A DNA stretch of 64,000 nucleotides, taken from Lepidurus packardi (Eukaryota; Arthropoda; Branchiopoda; Notostraca; Triopsidae). The notes below the pieces were generated by a model. It had not been told where the DNA came from and made no database searches. It worked only from the letters and a program-made list of their open reading frames with translations. The translations under genes and the position numbers were made by a program. Below, piece after piece: positions 45,801 to 57,817 of this stretch. Positions within the stretch are counted from its first letter, which is position 1; the number at the start of each line of letters is the position of its first letter. The DNA is taken from positions 8,319,851 through 8,383,850 of the forward strand of contig JAKZAN010000006.1 in assembly GCA_023053545.1 (NCBI GenBank), read 5' to 3'.

Positions 45801-47783
45801 ACTCCTAGAGTGGTTTACTCTGTATTGCTATTGCTCTTCTTAAAATATAAACGAGAGGAAGAGAGAGCGAAAGGGAGGGACTTCTCGTTTACGTATGGTT
45901 TCATTTCTCAAATATGTTTATGGCGAGATTTGTAACACAATGTGAGATTAAACATATATGAGAGATTTCAGGGTAACTATGGCTAAACAAAACGTTGGTT
46001 AAGGGCGACATTTTCATTGGACCAACTTGTCTCAGAGGTATTTGAAGCCATATATTTTGCCCGGTCCCAGGCTGAAATCTTTATTTGTCTTATGTATCAA
46101 AGTCATGGCTAGAACAAAAGAAAACAGCATGTCTTTTCGCGCTGGGTCTCCGTTTTCTGGCCAATTTCTTTACAGGGTGTAAAGTCCCAACCGGTACTTC
46201 TTCTAAAAACTGGTGGAGAAATGGGCTAATAAAGCTTTCAATATCCCTTGAAAGGATCCATGCTTTCTTGTTTTAGGTTAAAAGAGTATTATAAAGAGAA
46301 AAATAGCGACATATTAGCCCATCCGAGAAAGGCGAGTTCAAAGAGAAGCTATGCTAGACAATTTATGACGAGGCTTGTACTTGTAAAATGCTCTCTGGCA
46401 ACGGTCTCTGCGGCACGTGAATAATTCACAAGGGTCTTTAAAAGCTTGGTCCTGCTGTTTCAACTACAACGACTTGAGGATTCGAGCAAACTATAAAATT
46501 ATTATTTTGGGGACCTGAGAATCTCTTAGGATGTTGTGTTTAATAATCTTGGCTTGGCTTGTCCATTTGGCCTACAGAAGCAGACATTCCTGTTTGATCA
46601 GGGAGGTCTTTTGAGGGGGCCTTTTCTACAGGGTTCGAAACAAGGCACTTGAAAAAGTTTGTTTTCGGTGCTGTTTCGAAGGAAACGGTCTTTGTTAATA
46701 AAGTGCAGTCTAAAGAAAGGAGGAAGTATCATGGAGTAAGATTTGCAAGGGGTACTCTAGGTAAATGAAGCATAGGGCTAGCGCTGTATCCGTCCAGATG
46801 ACACTCGAGATAGTTCAAAGAGGAGGAGTTTATTGATTGAACAACATAGTTTGCAATGGAGGAGGGAGGCAAACGGCCACTTAGCACGCAACACCGTGAG
46901 AACTTATGCATATAATCCACGCCAGCAAATCGCAACTCGGCTGGAATAATCTGAATAATTTTGAAAGCGGACCAAAAGAAATTAACAGAAAATAAAACCA
47001 AGTTTTGAAGCTTCTAAAGACAAAGAACTGCTGGTTTATTTTTTTTTCTTGGAGGAGGGGGAGGTTTCTGAAACACTTCACAAAAGATCATTTCCGTGAA
47101 AATGATAGAAGCAGTGTGCCCTTCCAGGCAATTCAGCAGCAATCGTTCCCCTTCATTCTCTTGTTATCGTATTGTTGCCTCCTAACCTCCCGTTGAGTTT
47201 TATCTTGCGAAGAAGCTCCGCTGCTTTGCCCTTCTTGAAACTCATCTTCTTATGTATACCTCCACTTCATCGCTAACAATTCATTATCTTTCGTAGGGGT
47301 CGAAGCGTTTTGGAGCATTCAAGCTAACCTACTTTTCCGAGATCCCAGGAAGGCAAGCGCACGACACAAGTCCCATGCCCTGAAATCTCTTATGACGTTG
47401 ACCCCTTGGCTCTTTATGGTTTGAAGATGCGGTGTTGAAAGCTCGCCTGGAATCTTACATGCTCGGAAAAACATGGGAGTTGTTGGCATTTTTAGATTTC
47501 CCCCAAGTCAAATGACAACAAGGAGGCGCAGTGTAAACATGAACAGGGGGTACAACAAGAGAGACTTTACCTTATAGGGAAAGAAACACGACTTACTGGC
47601 TGTTGCAGATAATCCATGGTGGTGAGATAAAGGGCTAGCATTGTCATTCTCCCCGTCGTGATGAGGCCGAGGCGGTAAAGCTGGCGGTAAATGACGTCCA
47701 TGTGCACAATCCTCGGCAAGCATCCCAGTTCCCATTCCTCGAGTGGGAGAATGCATTTCTTCAGACTCCCTGCCGTTGCCCAT
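36832..47783 (-). CDS. ENTREP/FAM189- or TMEM255-like four-TM protein with PPxY-bearing tail
   Basis: Membrane adaptor; ENTREP proteins recruit NEDD4-family ubiquitin ligases through PPxY motifs. Minus-strand exons: 47597-47783, 39964-40139, 39818-39880, 39248-39672, 39002-39160, 38639-38863, 36832-38434, giving 945 aa. Exon 1 (MGNGRESEEMHSPTRGMG) joins in phase 1 over a 7.4-kb intron, making Ser before RTGICSPCTRKY. TM segments are LLCGVCGGLAVLLGGLFAIL, the segment across the VASVV/LIVTGLLMVCFGW junction, CGACCFVCAVVCVVITV and LFGLSVLGILVSLFSGML. The extracellular loop has Cys pairs (CTCFAG, SDCDVVHG). HERKKMYWEQLELRSR follows TM4. The ~650-residue tail is Pro/Ser/Gln-rich with PPPPYSRG. The exon-1 link rests on phase, donor quality and total length; the family is a moderate-confidence call. 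Confidence 0.78.
40719..40733. repeat. C15 homopolymer
   Basis: Fifteen consecutive C, then ACCCCACCCC. It lies in the ENTREP-like intron 1 and could form i-motif or, on the other strand, G-rich structures. Confidence 0.8.
44540..44563. repeat. short inverted repeat
   Basis: CGGTTTTA and its reverse complement TAAAACCG are separated by eight bases, inside the ENTREP-like intron 1. No function is inferred. Confidence 0.4.
44695..44710. repeat. C16 homopolymer
   Basis: Sixteen consecutive C in the ENTREP-like intron 1. Exact length may be affected by sequencing error. Confidence 0.8.
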
Positions 47784-50700
47784 GGTAAATCCTTGGCCCT
47801 GTTGTCAAAAAGTATGGCACCACGTATTTCAATGTATTCCTGATGTTCCCTAAGACGCGTGGTCGGGCTCGAAAGATCCACAAAGAAAGTCAACAAAGAA
47901 CTTTGGCCATGCTACTTGTGGATTCGTTCTGTTGAAAGCCTTTTTCGAAAAAGCTATCGCTAGGTTTGCTTGTGATGATTCTTCGTTAGCCTGGAGGAGC
48001 TGGAGGCGCCAATTTGTTCGCTGGAACTTCTTCCGTAGGCTTGTTGGCTTCTCGTTAGACGTTCTTCTCCCTCCCATTTACATTTTTCTTGAACCGCGTC
48101 TCCGACTTGGGAGTAAGGGGGACACCTCCAGGATGAAATTTCAGCTTTTAAGTTATAATGGAAAGGGAGAGGGGGTTCTATACTTCTCACGCACCCCTTA
48201 AATAGACCCCCGATCTTGGAAACCGTGGCCTCTCCAATTATTGGCTCAGGAATTTAACAATGGAGCCTAGTAGGTTTCACCTTTCTTTGTTAGGGTTCAT
48301 TTTCATGTCGAAGCAAGGTTTCCTTCTTTAATTTGGCACCAAGGATTAAGCAACGTTCTGGGGCTTCGTTTCGAGACCCTTGATTAACAAGTGCAGCAGA
48401 CAGTCTGTATGTTAAATCTCGAAACAAGGATAATTATAAAATGATCGCGAGTTGCACACTTAGTGCGATAACCGGATTGGCTAGAGGAAAAATCAACGGT
48501 TGTGCGCTGAGTACGAGAAACGTGGGCGTTAGAAAACACAACGGTTAACTGGGTATCGATGCTTTAGGCACAATACAGATGTAACGTTTAGTTGGCTTCA
48601 ACTGCTAACTTCATTCTTAGCCGATCGTAATATTAATAGTTTTTTGAAAAGAAACGAAGCGCACGTCCTTAAAATTCACCGTCCTTTTTCGCTGCTTTCT
48701 TGGCTGCACTAACTTGGGTGTAACTTGTAACAGGCTATAGAAACTATGTTCACGTTTTGGTAGTCCAGTGGCCTGGGGCTTTTTCCACGACTGCGTCCAC
48801 CCAAACCGGAGCTGCTGCGAGGTCCTGCTGCTTGCTATGCAAAAACCTTTATAATAATAATGATACTGCCTTTCAAGTCGTTTCGTCTCCTTCAAGAGGT
48901 TCTTGGACTTTGTGTGGTGTGTGCTGTCTGGGAGCAACCAAGACAAGTTTTCCGCTGGGCGGCGTTCGAAGCTTGGTATGATGCTGAGCGGACGTTGGGA
49001 CAGTGTCCTTGTAACTATCTTGGTACAGTTGGGCGGGCTTCAAAGCTTTGGGAACCTCTTCTCCTGGCCGTAAGCCTTTCTTAGCGTGTATGATAGAGCA
49101 TCGTATTTTATGTATTTCCTTCTTTTCCCAAGAAAGCGGCACAAACGTACCTGAAGGTGTAGTAACTTATGCCAGGGAGCTGGGATTTTTTAACTTGTAT
49201 AACAAAAGGCTGGAAGTCCATACCATGACTTTTACAAGTGAAAGTGACGAACATAGCACTGGCTAAACCCGGTACAAATAATATCTTACTTATTATGAAG
49301 CTTAATTTTTATGTACTTTAGAATGTTTTACCAACAAAAAAAATACTGAATAACTGCCGATCTCTTGGTTGAACGAGCATTCCGATTTTAGCTACTTTAT
49401 ACGTAATTTGAACTGGAATAAATATATCGTTTTTGTGTAACAGATGTCGCCCTTTTTCATTTTCTTTAAAAGCAAAACTTTTACTTAATCAGATCTTATT
49501 TCTAAAAGTGTACGCGTATTAAAAGTGTATAATCTTAAGTTATAATTGCTTGGCCATTGGATTTTTTTTTTTAAACGAAGTAGAGTGCTTATTCCTTCTC
49601 TTCTGGTAAATCGTAGCCTTAATATTAACCGATGACAAGACTTATACTAAAGCGAGGTTGTAAGTTCATGCTTAACTGCCAAGGAGGGGGAACCAACATT
49701 AAAAATCAAATAGATAGTGACCGAGATAACGTTAGGTACGCTACCTTGGCGCCTGGTTGGCTCTTGATACAGCATCCATGGGTGTCCGTTGTCGAAGTTT
49801 TTATTCGTTCTTGAATGAAACTATTTGGACACGTAAGGCTGATTCCTGTATAGTGACCCGATATACTGTGGGTTAGACTCATTAGTATGATTGTCAATGA
49901 CGTAAGTTTCGTCTTCTTTTACAAGACGGGATGGATAAAAAAATATCCGTTTGTATGAGACATATCGAGCCCTTTTCTCAATACCCCCCCCCCCCCCCCC
50001 TTAAAACCCTTACTTAACAACTAGGAGGAAAGTCCCCGAAGCTGACCAACTTCGTGATTATCCGAAAGTCATGTTCGCACCAGTGCACATAACTCGAGAA
50101 CGGAATACCACGCGGAGTTTCGGTTTAGCTCACTGGATAGCTGAGATGCAGACCAAATAAAATTAACTTTCTTTGCTGTCACGCATGGCGCGTGAGTAAT
50201 TCATTTCTAAAGTAATAGAACATAAAAAAGTGACGTTTAGCCCTTGTAACTCAGTAACCTTTACTAGAGATCCAGTTTGGAAGTTAAGTGATACAAACTA
50301 ATTGATTACTTTTTTTGCACAACAAGTCTGATTCCCGAATAGTCACGCGAGAATGGCAACCCACTTTTGGAGAACGCTACAAATAAAGATAACCAAAAGT
50401 AAAGCTACAATTTCTCCGAGCAACAGAAACCAGAGTTGAACCCTTTTCACGTTTCTAGCCTCATTCTCTTATCTTCTGCTAATTTGCCCTCCTCCAACGC
50501 TGTAACAACATTCTACGTCCTTACCAAATTTACCACATTTGAATCCAATACGTAACGAGTCTAATGATGAACAGTCGAATCATAGCAATCGCTTCTCGAC
50601 TTAAAGGTGCAATTTAAAAACTACCTTAATAGACATAGTAGTTGGCCTTTTCGGGTATGAATGGGTGCAATAATCCTGTTTTCTGCTCTTCAACCGTCGT

Positions 50701-51114
50701 AGGCGTGTTGCATAATAAAACTTGACTTATTCCTTCATTAACGTTCGGAAGATTTCGGAAGCAAGACGCAGTGTGGTGAATATGACGCAAGGACCGTGCA
50801 AGACCGGGGATCCAGGAATACCTATGCAGCATGCTTCCAATTTTAGGCAGTGATTTATCTTGCAATATGATTGCAATAATGGCAGTGATTTGTCTTCTTG
50901 CAATATTAAGATTGAAAAAGTTGGAAAAACTAATTACCCACAAACCTAATGCTTTGCATGAACTCAATGTACCCCAGATGCATGGAGCAGTCATGACTTA
51001 AACCACAAGGGTCTTACACTCAAGATTTATAAGCTAAACGTTTCCAAATGTAATCAATACCTCGGCTCGGATTAAAAAAAGAAAACACGTATATCGTCTT
51101 TCATTTTGTAGTTA
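47784..51114. other. intergenic, ENTREP-like upstream region and QTRT2 3' side
   Basis: About 3.3 kb. Overlapping frames near 48617-49142 are open in several phases but match nothing known. It includes a C17 tract at 49984-50000. An acceptor-like gacaacag just upstream of the ENTREP-like ATG (minus strand) suggests further 5' UTR exons here. Confidence 0.45.
49984..50000. repeat. C17 homopolymer
   Basis: Seventeen consecutive C, the longest of three such tracts in the window, all on the plus strand. Confidence 0.8.
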
Positions 51115-52865
51115 TTATGATTTGTAAACGACAAATTCTTTAAGAACTGTCACTAATTCAGGAAATTGTTCTTCGTAAATGGCAGTTCTGATGTTTTTAA
51201 AGAACTCAAGATAGTGGTGGAGGTTGTGCCTAAAACAAACAATCCATAAGCCAGGAAATGACAGAAAAAGAAAACTTACATCATAAGCAACATAGATCCC
51301 AGTAGCTCTTTTGTGACAAGCAAATGGTGAATGTAGGACCGCGAAAATTGTCGACAGGTATAGCAGATGCAGTTTTCCAACAGGGGCTTTGGATCGTTGA
51401 AATACCTGGAAGAAACACTATTACTTATGGGCGATCAACCGGACACGAATAAAACAGCACTTTTTTTCCACGAGACGAATCTCGAAAGCTTCAGAGTCAT
51501 CCCGAATATCAATTTTAGTGTCTGATTGCGACAATGCGAATTCTCCGAGCACCGGAACCGTTTCACAAGGGAAAGGTACCCTAGAATAACATCAAGCTTA
51601 GCTTCCCAGCTTTCAATTTTATCCCAAATATACTTGAGCCGGTCCGTCGAAATAGGAAAAGACAAGGCCCCTCCTCTCTCAGTGACAAGGTAAACGTAAG
51701 ATCCATCAAATAGATCAACTCCTTCACTGATTAGCTGCAGCGTTAAGAGTGGGCTAATGGGACCAGGAAACAAGACTGGCTTGTCTTTAGGCAGTAATTC
51801 CTACAATATATAGGTGATCAAAAACCGTGTCAAATCCTGCATACGGTTGAAGTACCAAAACCGAATCCAAAATGGGTTTCAAGTCTTGGAATATCAATTC
51901 TTCGGCGACAGGGCCGTTCGTGTGAAATCCGTCCAGTATGAAACCATCCACATCCCGAGAAACTACTTGCTCCGTACACCGTATACGTTCCTTTATTGAG
52001 TAACCCCCTTCTATTGACCCCCACAGCGCGGTTTTTTTCAGCGCCTATGTGCGAAAGCTTTTAAGGCCTTGTTATGACTCGGAATGAAATTACCGGAGAA
52101 GCTTCTTTCAGTTTAATGCACTCGTCAAGCAAAGATATAGTCCGATTTACAGCTTTCGTCAATCGCTTGTTGGAGGTATCAGCACAAGTATCGCCGTCGC
52201 ACAAGGCTTGAAAAATGGAAGGCTGGAATGCTTCAATCGCGGAAATGTATCTGTTTCACGCAAACGGATGCTTTATTATACTGTTATTGGAAGTAGAATG
52301 TAGCTACGTTTTTGGCTCGATTTGCTTTCGTCCGCTTCTGGGCCATATGGATATACCACCCTTGTCATGGTAACCTGTTGGAGTAGATTCAGCTGCGTCT
52401 TGGACGCTCAAATAGGACGGGTAGCCCTGTAAAACAGAACCAGGAATTTGAGAAGTTTTAAGCCTTTTCTCTCTTTACTTTCAACCCTGCGAACTCCGTC
52501 AAGCCTTTACCAAATGCTCTGATAGATTCCAAGGATTCAATCGAATTTATAAGAGGTAGTTGCACTGCCAGTAGAGTCTTGGTGACCTTTTGCAGTAAAG
52601 AATGACTCAAATGTGTTACAGAGCCGCCCTGTAAGATAAAAACAAGCCCTTCTTTAGTTTGTCTCCCTACATATGACGGTGACGTACGGTAATAATGAAT
52701 CTACACTACTACAGTACAACATTGAACATTCATATTTCATTGCGTTACCCTTGTGTGGACAAAAAAGTTGGGAGTATCTAGTACTACGTTTCCAGTACTA
52801 CTTTGCAAATTCAAGAATCCGGACCTGGCTCTTGAATTACGGGCAGTATTGCTCAAAAACGACAT
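51115..52865 (-). CDS. QTRT2: queuine tRNA-ribosyltransferase accessory subunit 2
   Basis: Non-catalytic partner of QTRT1; the heterodimer replaces guanine-34 by queuine in GUN-anticodon tRNAs at the outer mitochondrial membrane. Exons on minus: 52749-52865, 52479-52628, 52308-52426, 52094-52250, 51856-52044, 51634-51800, 51461-51580, 51280-51405, 51115-51229, giving 419 aa (human 415). Family blocks are [81 protein letters not shown] and [19 protein letters not shown]. The zinc ligands of the C-terminal site appear as CICYTC plus a following His. The start [16 protein letters not shown] is the ATG nearest the conserved core; one 54 bases upstream (52919) is in frame. The donor at 51460 (gtgctg) is slightly weak but phase-consistent. 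Confidence 0.93.
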
Positions 52866-53627
52866 TTGGTTGCAACTATATTGCAGTTGGAGAAAGAACA
52901 AAAACAAACGAAGAAACATGCGCTTGTTGTTTATATCAGCTCTTGGTATATTTTACTAGAAGGAACCTTCAAAAAGGGGAGGAGCACCGCGAACAAGTTT
53001 TCTTTGGCAAGTGTCGCCACTACTTTATAACGGCAGATAAGCTACTTGGCAAGTAAATCCTGGTCAACCGCGGCACAAAATACACAGAATGCTCTCCGGA
53101 GGAAATTTTAGCTTAGTTTCGCTGCTCAGTTCTAGAGCTTGCAGGACCGTACTGCTATTACATGAAGCACATACTGTGCGCTATAGTAAATCAAAACTGC
53201 GACAAGAATTTTTTATTCGCGCCATCCACGCGGCCAATTCGCAGTTTTAAATTCACCGCCACATGTTTTTCACGTCTCTTCTGTAGTACCGCGGATAGAG
53301 AAATAGATAGATATAATTTTTCATGGAATAGATAAACTGAACAGTGTAGAGCCCGTCCGGTCCTACCAAGCTTTGCGCAGTCGCAATAAGGAGTAAAAGC
53401 TTCGAAAATTTGATAAAAAGAACGATAGGAAGAGGCATTCTGTGCACACGTTATATTCTGTGACCGCGGGAATTGATGGCCGGAAAAAAAAATCCAAGCC
53501 TAAATGGCTCAATACTGTTCTGTGATTAATAGTTGCATAACAAAACAACGGTCGTAATGTCAAGCACTGTATAACCGCTCAAATTCGCTAACCACCAATT
53601 AAAAACACAACACGACTAACGCATTTT
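52866..53627. other. intergenic, nothing recognised
   Basis: About 760 bases between the QTRT2 start and the ZCCHC7 stop, both minus strand. It should carry the ZCCHC7 3' UTR and the QTRT2 promoter. No gene or repeat is visible. Confidence 0.45.
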
Positions 53628-56600
53628 CTAGTAATTATTAAGCATGTTTTTCAAGTGCGTAAAAGCTTGATTCGACTTCTTCCCTTTCACATTCAACATC
53701 AATTTGGCGGCTTCATTGCTTACTCCCACGGGCACTTGGTACGTGCTTTCAACCTCTTTGACTTTATCCAGAAATTCGCTCTTGGATTGTGGAGAAAATT
53801 TTTGCCTTTTCGAAAAGACGTTATTTATCCCATTTTTACCTGTGTAATTTATTTGGACGTTAATCCATTGCTCAAACGTTTTGGGAGACTTCAATTTTCG
53901 ATCCGGAGTTGCATAAACCAACTTTTTGAATAGCTTCCGAGCTGCGCCTGCGTCACCTTGTCCATAAATCTCAATCATATGTTTGGAAGCGCTTGGACGA
54001 ATGACAATCGCAATGCCATGCACGTGTTTGTCAACTTCCTCGCGAACCTTCTCTAGATCTTTCAGTTCAATTTTACTCTTGGGAATAGACAACTTTCCAC
54101 TAGCTTTTACATTCGGTCCCAGATTACCCACAAAATCTTGAATTCTTCCTTGTACCATTTCATGTTCCTCATCTCCAGTAATATTAATTTGACCTTCCGT
54201 CTTGATAGCTTTTTCCTTCTTCTTTTTTTCCTTTTTTGAATGTATGGGGGGGAGCCGTACAGTTTGGGTAATTTTCTGTGTCTTCCCAGGTGCCGCATCT
54301 TGCTCTTGAACTTCGTTTTGCTCGTTAGACCACATCTCGAAAAGATTTTTTCCCCGCCAGCATTCCCGACCCCAAAATTGCACAACTACTTTCTTCTTAT
54401 TGCGTCCCAGCGAGTTAATAGTAACCACCAAATGACCCACAGCCTCTTCCACTCTGGACTTCAAAAGTTGCAATTTCTCAAGTGTCAAGCCGTTCTTCAC
54501 GAGCAAAAAAGTTTCGCAATGCGAATTCAAATAAGGACCCATGCCTGCGATTAGGTTGTCAAAATTGCTTTTGCTAGAACTGGGTAAGGCTTCGGCTACG
54601 GAAACGTCGTCAGAATCCGAAGCTACTCTGCTTTCGTCTTCCGGTATGTTACTACCATTCATATCGGAAGCTTCTAGACTTGGTCCAGCTTCTGCTGCAG
54701 ATTTTTCTGTCTTAACGTTTGTACTTTTTCCCCTAGTCGTGGTCTTTTCCTGTGGTTCCTCGGAGGCAACTTTATTTTCCATTTCTTCGGTGATGCCACC
54801 TTTCTGAAATGTAACGTCACGACTCGTTCCTGCTTTTGATTCAGATTCCTTCGGTAAAATGTGATCCGCGAATTCTAGTTCCGGAAGGGATCGATTATTC
54901 TTTGTCGGTGACTTGTCTTTTCCAGACATCTTCATATATTTCCTGAGCATTCTGTATGATCTGTAGCACGTGGTCTTCACGGACCCCCAGAACTCGACGA
55001 GCCGACACTTGTCTTTTACCTTCGATAACTGTACACGACACTTGTTTTTAGTCTTTGATAACTGTAGTACAAGAGCCACGGTGGGGAATTCATCTTCTAC
55101 TTTCTTCATGTTGGCTTGGATCTCAGAAAGATATTTTTGGTCCGCAGCGTATGAAAATACGAACTTACAATAGCACTTGAAGTCGGGTCCAGATTCTTGC
55201 AGTAGTTTGGAGAATCGATCCTTTGAACAATGCCCCGGCTCTTCTCCAAAAGTGTCGTCACCATGCGGATTCTCATAGCTGGCAATATAGGGGTAGTATC
55301 GAGGATAAGGCGAGCCGCGATACGCTGGGCACTGATATGACAAATGCCCACACTTGGAACAATTCGAGCAGTACAGGATCGATAGAGACTTGTTCGGTCT
55401 ATCATGTGGCAATTGCTGAATCGACCCAGGCTTCGTCTATACGAAAGATACAATTCGATGAATTTATTTGTATTACGTCTTACTTAGAAACGACTGAATT
55501 GTTCAATGTAAAAAAAACTGGAACTTTTTAACAGAAATTCTTTAAATAATGCATAAAATCGCTCAAAAAATACCGTAATATGGTAACGACGCCAAGTATC
55601 TGGACAAAGTGCTAGAGGATGTCCTTTCAAACCGCAAATCGAGCAAGTAATGAATTTGAACTCCAAACAGTTATGACATGTTTCGGTATAGGCTCCCAAA
55701 ATCGTTGCGCACTAGACAAATGAAAACATAGACTAGAAGACCATTAAAATTTCGACAATTTACTTGCAGACACATTTTCTTCTTGCAAAGGTACTCCGTA
55801 TGACCTTGTTCACCACATCTGTGACACACACGAGGCTTTATGGGATCAGGACACTTCCTGGTCATATGATCAGGCTGTTGACAATTCGCACAGCGAAGTA
55901 ATTTGCCTCGAAAATAACGATTGCGTTGTGTTGGTTTATAAAGAGACAAACTGTCTTCCCGAGAAAGTTTCCAGTCATGTTCTAGAGGAAAAAATTACAT
56001 CAAAATACAGCGAAAGTTTGGTAATGAATATTACCGGTTAATTGACGATAAGCTTCATCCAAATCACGATCGCTTCCTACATGGTCGTAATATTCTCTCA
56101 TGGCTTGAGTCCATTTCTTGCACACAAAATCGTCGTAGTTGATTGGCTGGGTATCCGTAAACGAGTCCTCAATGATTTTGTCTACATCTGTTAGTGCGGA
56201 CTCGTTTGTCGCGGACTTGTTCGTTTTCCGTGGCATGCTGATGTTCAAAACAAGATCTTCATTTGAAATACGTAATTCTTCCGCTTCTATCACTCGTGAA
56301 TTATCGAACAAACGGTAGATAGGTTTTGATGCACCTTTGTAACTTCCTGCTACTGGTGTCGAGGTTTTAGCAGGCGTTTCGAACAAAGGGTTAACTTTTT
56401 GTTGCTTCCTAGGTTCAGTGGACTCGGCAATAAGTTTACGCTTTTCTCCTTTTGCTGTTAATACAAAGCGTGTAGCTATTTCAATTAGTTCCAGCTCGCT
56501 TTCTTCGCTTGATACAATCAGATCAACGGTTTCTACCGTTCGAGTGCCTTGACGATCTTCGATTATGAGCTCACATTCAGAGGAACTCGAGGAAGCAACG

Positions 56601-57385
56601 ATTTCTTGAACGGGGGGTTTTGCGGATTTCTTTTCACGCCTGGTGTTTATACTCTTGGAGATTGCGACGTATTTGGAATCTTCTTGCAAGAAATGGTCGT
56701 CCTTACGTTGTTTTAATTGTTTAAGCTCTGGCGTCGAATGCAAATCCCTGGAACTCTGATCGGCAGATGGGTAGCGAGCACAGAATGCCGAATGTTCCTC
56801 AACTGACGTGGCAAGACCATTCTCCTTCACACACCCTGAAGTATCTAGGGTATGTTTCTCCAAACTATTTAAAGTTGAGAGCTTTGAAGCATTTCCTTTT
56901 AATTTGCTAACAGGGCACTCTTCTGAGTTATTTTCAACTAAATATACCACCTCCGTTGCTTCTTTAGCAGCCGTACTTGTGAACTTTTCTATGTTTAATA
57001 GCTCGAGTTTCGCAGCCGGACTTATTTCTTGAGATGCATATGATGGACCTTCTTCAAGAAAGGCAAATGTAAAACTATTTGCAGAGCCAGGAAACGATAG
57101 GTTCTTCGACGACAAGGCAGCATTTTTGGTTGACAATGCTGGTTTATTTGTTGTAGGACATGCTGGCTCTACAATGGGCGATATGTGTGGTTCTGATGGA
57201 CTGGTTCTTGATCCAAAATCTGAAGAAAGTTTTGTCAAAGGTAAGGAGAAGTCTGCGTTATCAGCCGGGGTAGCGTGATGAAGCATGCCATACAAGGCTA
57301 CTTCAATATCTTCCATGTCTTGTTCCGTTTCTTCATGACTCTGCCAAGAAGTAACGGACCTGGGAGACGAACCATTCATTTCCAT
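53628..57385 (-). CDS. ZCCHC7: zinc knuckle protein ZCCHC7-like (TRAMP complex, Air1/2 homologue) with repeated C-terminal module
   Basis: RNA-binding subunit of the nuclear TRAMP/exosome RNA-surveillance pathway by family. Minus-strand exons: 56035-57385, 55764-55981, 55574-55711, 53628-55436, giving 1171 aa. The first ~450 residues are acidic and disordered. CCHC knuckles follow at residues 481-494 (CANCQQPDHMTRKC) and 503-516 (CHRCGEQGHTEYLC), then a Cys-rich segment (ETCHNC) and CSICGLKGHPLALC with PDTWRRYHIT, the block typical of ZCCHC7. A last knuckle is CSNCSKCGHLSYQC. After that the protein is unusually long: about 520 residues with four diverged copies of a ~80-aa module, three ending near FWG, FWG and YGQG. 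A 5' UTR intron is likely (donor gtaagtaagt about 110 bases upstream, acceptor atcttttag). Confidence 0.9.
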
Positions 57386-57817
57386 ATTATTATCGTTCTT
57401 TTACCCTAAAAGATGTGAAAATCATTAGCCAAATATACTAAATTATATTTGAAAATATCCCGTAGAAATTATTCAACGTCTACACTTACTTACAGAATTC
57501 AAATTAATTTAATAGAAAACAACACGGAACAACCCAGGGACACGTGCGCGATTATCGCAACAACTACTACGAGCATATTTATACCCAACGCACTGGGCTT
57601 GCATGGACTAAAACTTAGATGATGGACGGCTGTGAAATGCGGGAATCGCTATCTTGAATTTTCAGCTTACAGTGCCAGAGAAAACGCAAGGGGAACTTAG
57701 TAATCAGCCTGGCTACGATTAAAAATGAACCACGTTATCTAATTTCGATATGGATGTAGCTTGTATGCATAGCTCTTCTCTCTAATCATCTAAAACTACG
57801 TGTTGTGCAAGACGATC
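57386..57817. promoter_or_regulatory. divergent ZCCHC7/class B GPCR promoter region
   Basis: A 432-base gap between two divergent start codons. On the minus strand it shows a TATAAATA box (57575-57582), an E-box CACGTG (57541-57546) and, nearer the gene, a 5' UTR donor and acceptor for ZCCHC7. This is the clearest core promoter in the window. Confidence 0.55.
57574..57583 (-). promoter_or_regulatory. TATA box of ZCCHC7
   Basis: Reads TATAAATATG on the minus strand about 190 bases before the ZCCHC7 ATG, followed about 35 bases later by CACGTG and then a probable 5' UTR exon ending at a gtaagt donor. Confidence 0.5.

Larger units (their letters stand above)
40140..47596 (-). other. 7.4-kb intron 1 of the ENTREP-like gene
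   Basis: The donor is A|gtaagtcg at the 47597 exon edge; the acceptor is ctattccag next to 40139. It contains two long C homopolymers (40719-40733, 44695-44710), an 8-bp inverted repeat at 44540-44563, and a 234-codon stop-free frame on the plus strand (40171-40875). A minus-strand ORF at 41472-41684 starts with ATG but ends in the wrong phase to be an alternative first exon. No nested gene is recognisable. Confidence 0.6.

Noticed and set aside
48617..49142. Overlapping 109- and 89-codon minus-strand ORFs
   Set aside because: Both are open by composition in overlapping frames; no motif, and no splice signals that tie them to a gene.
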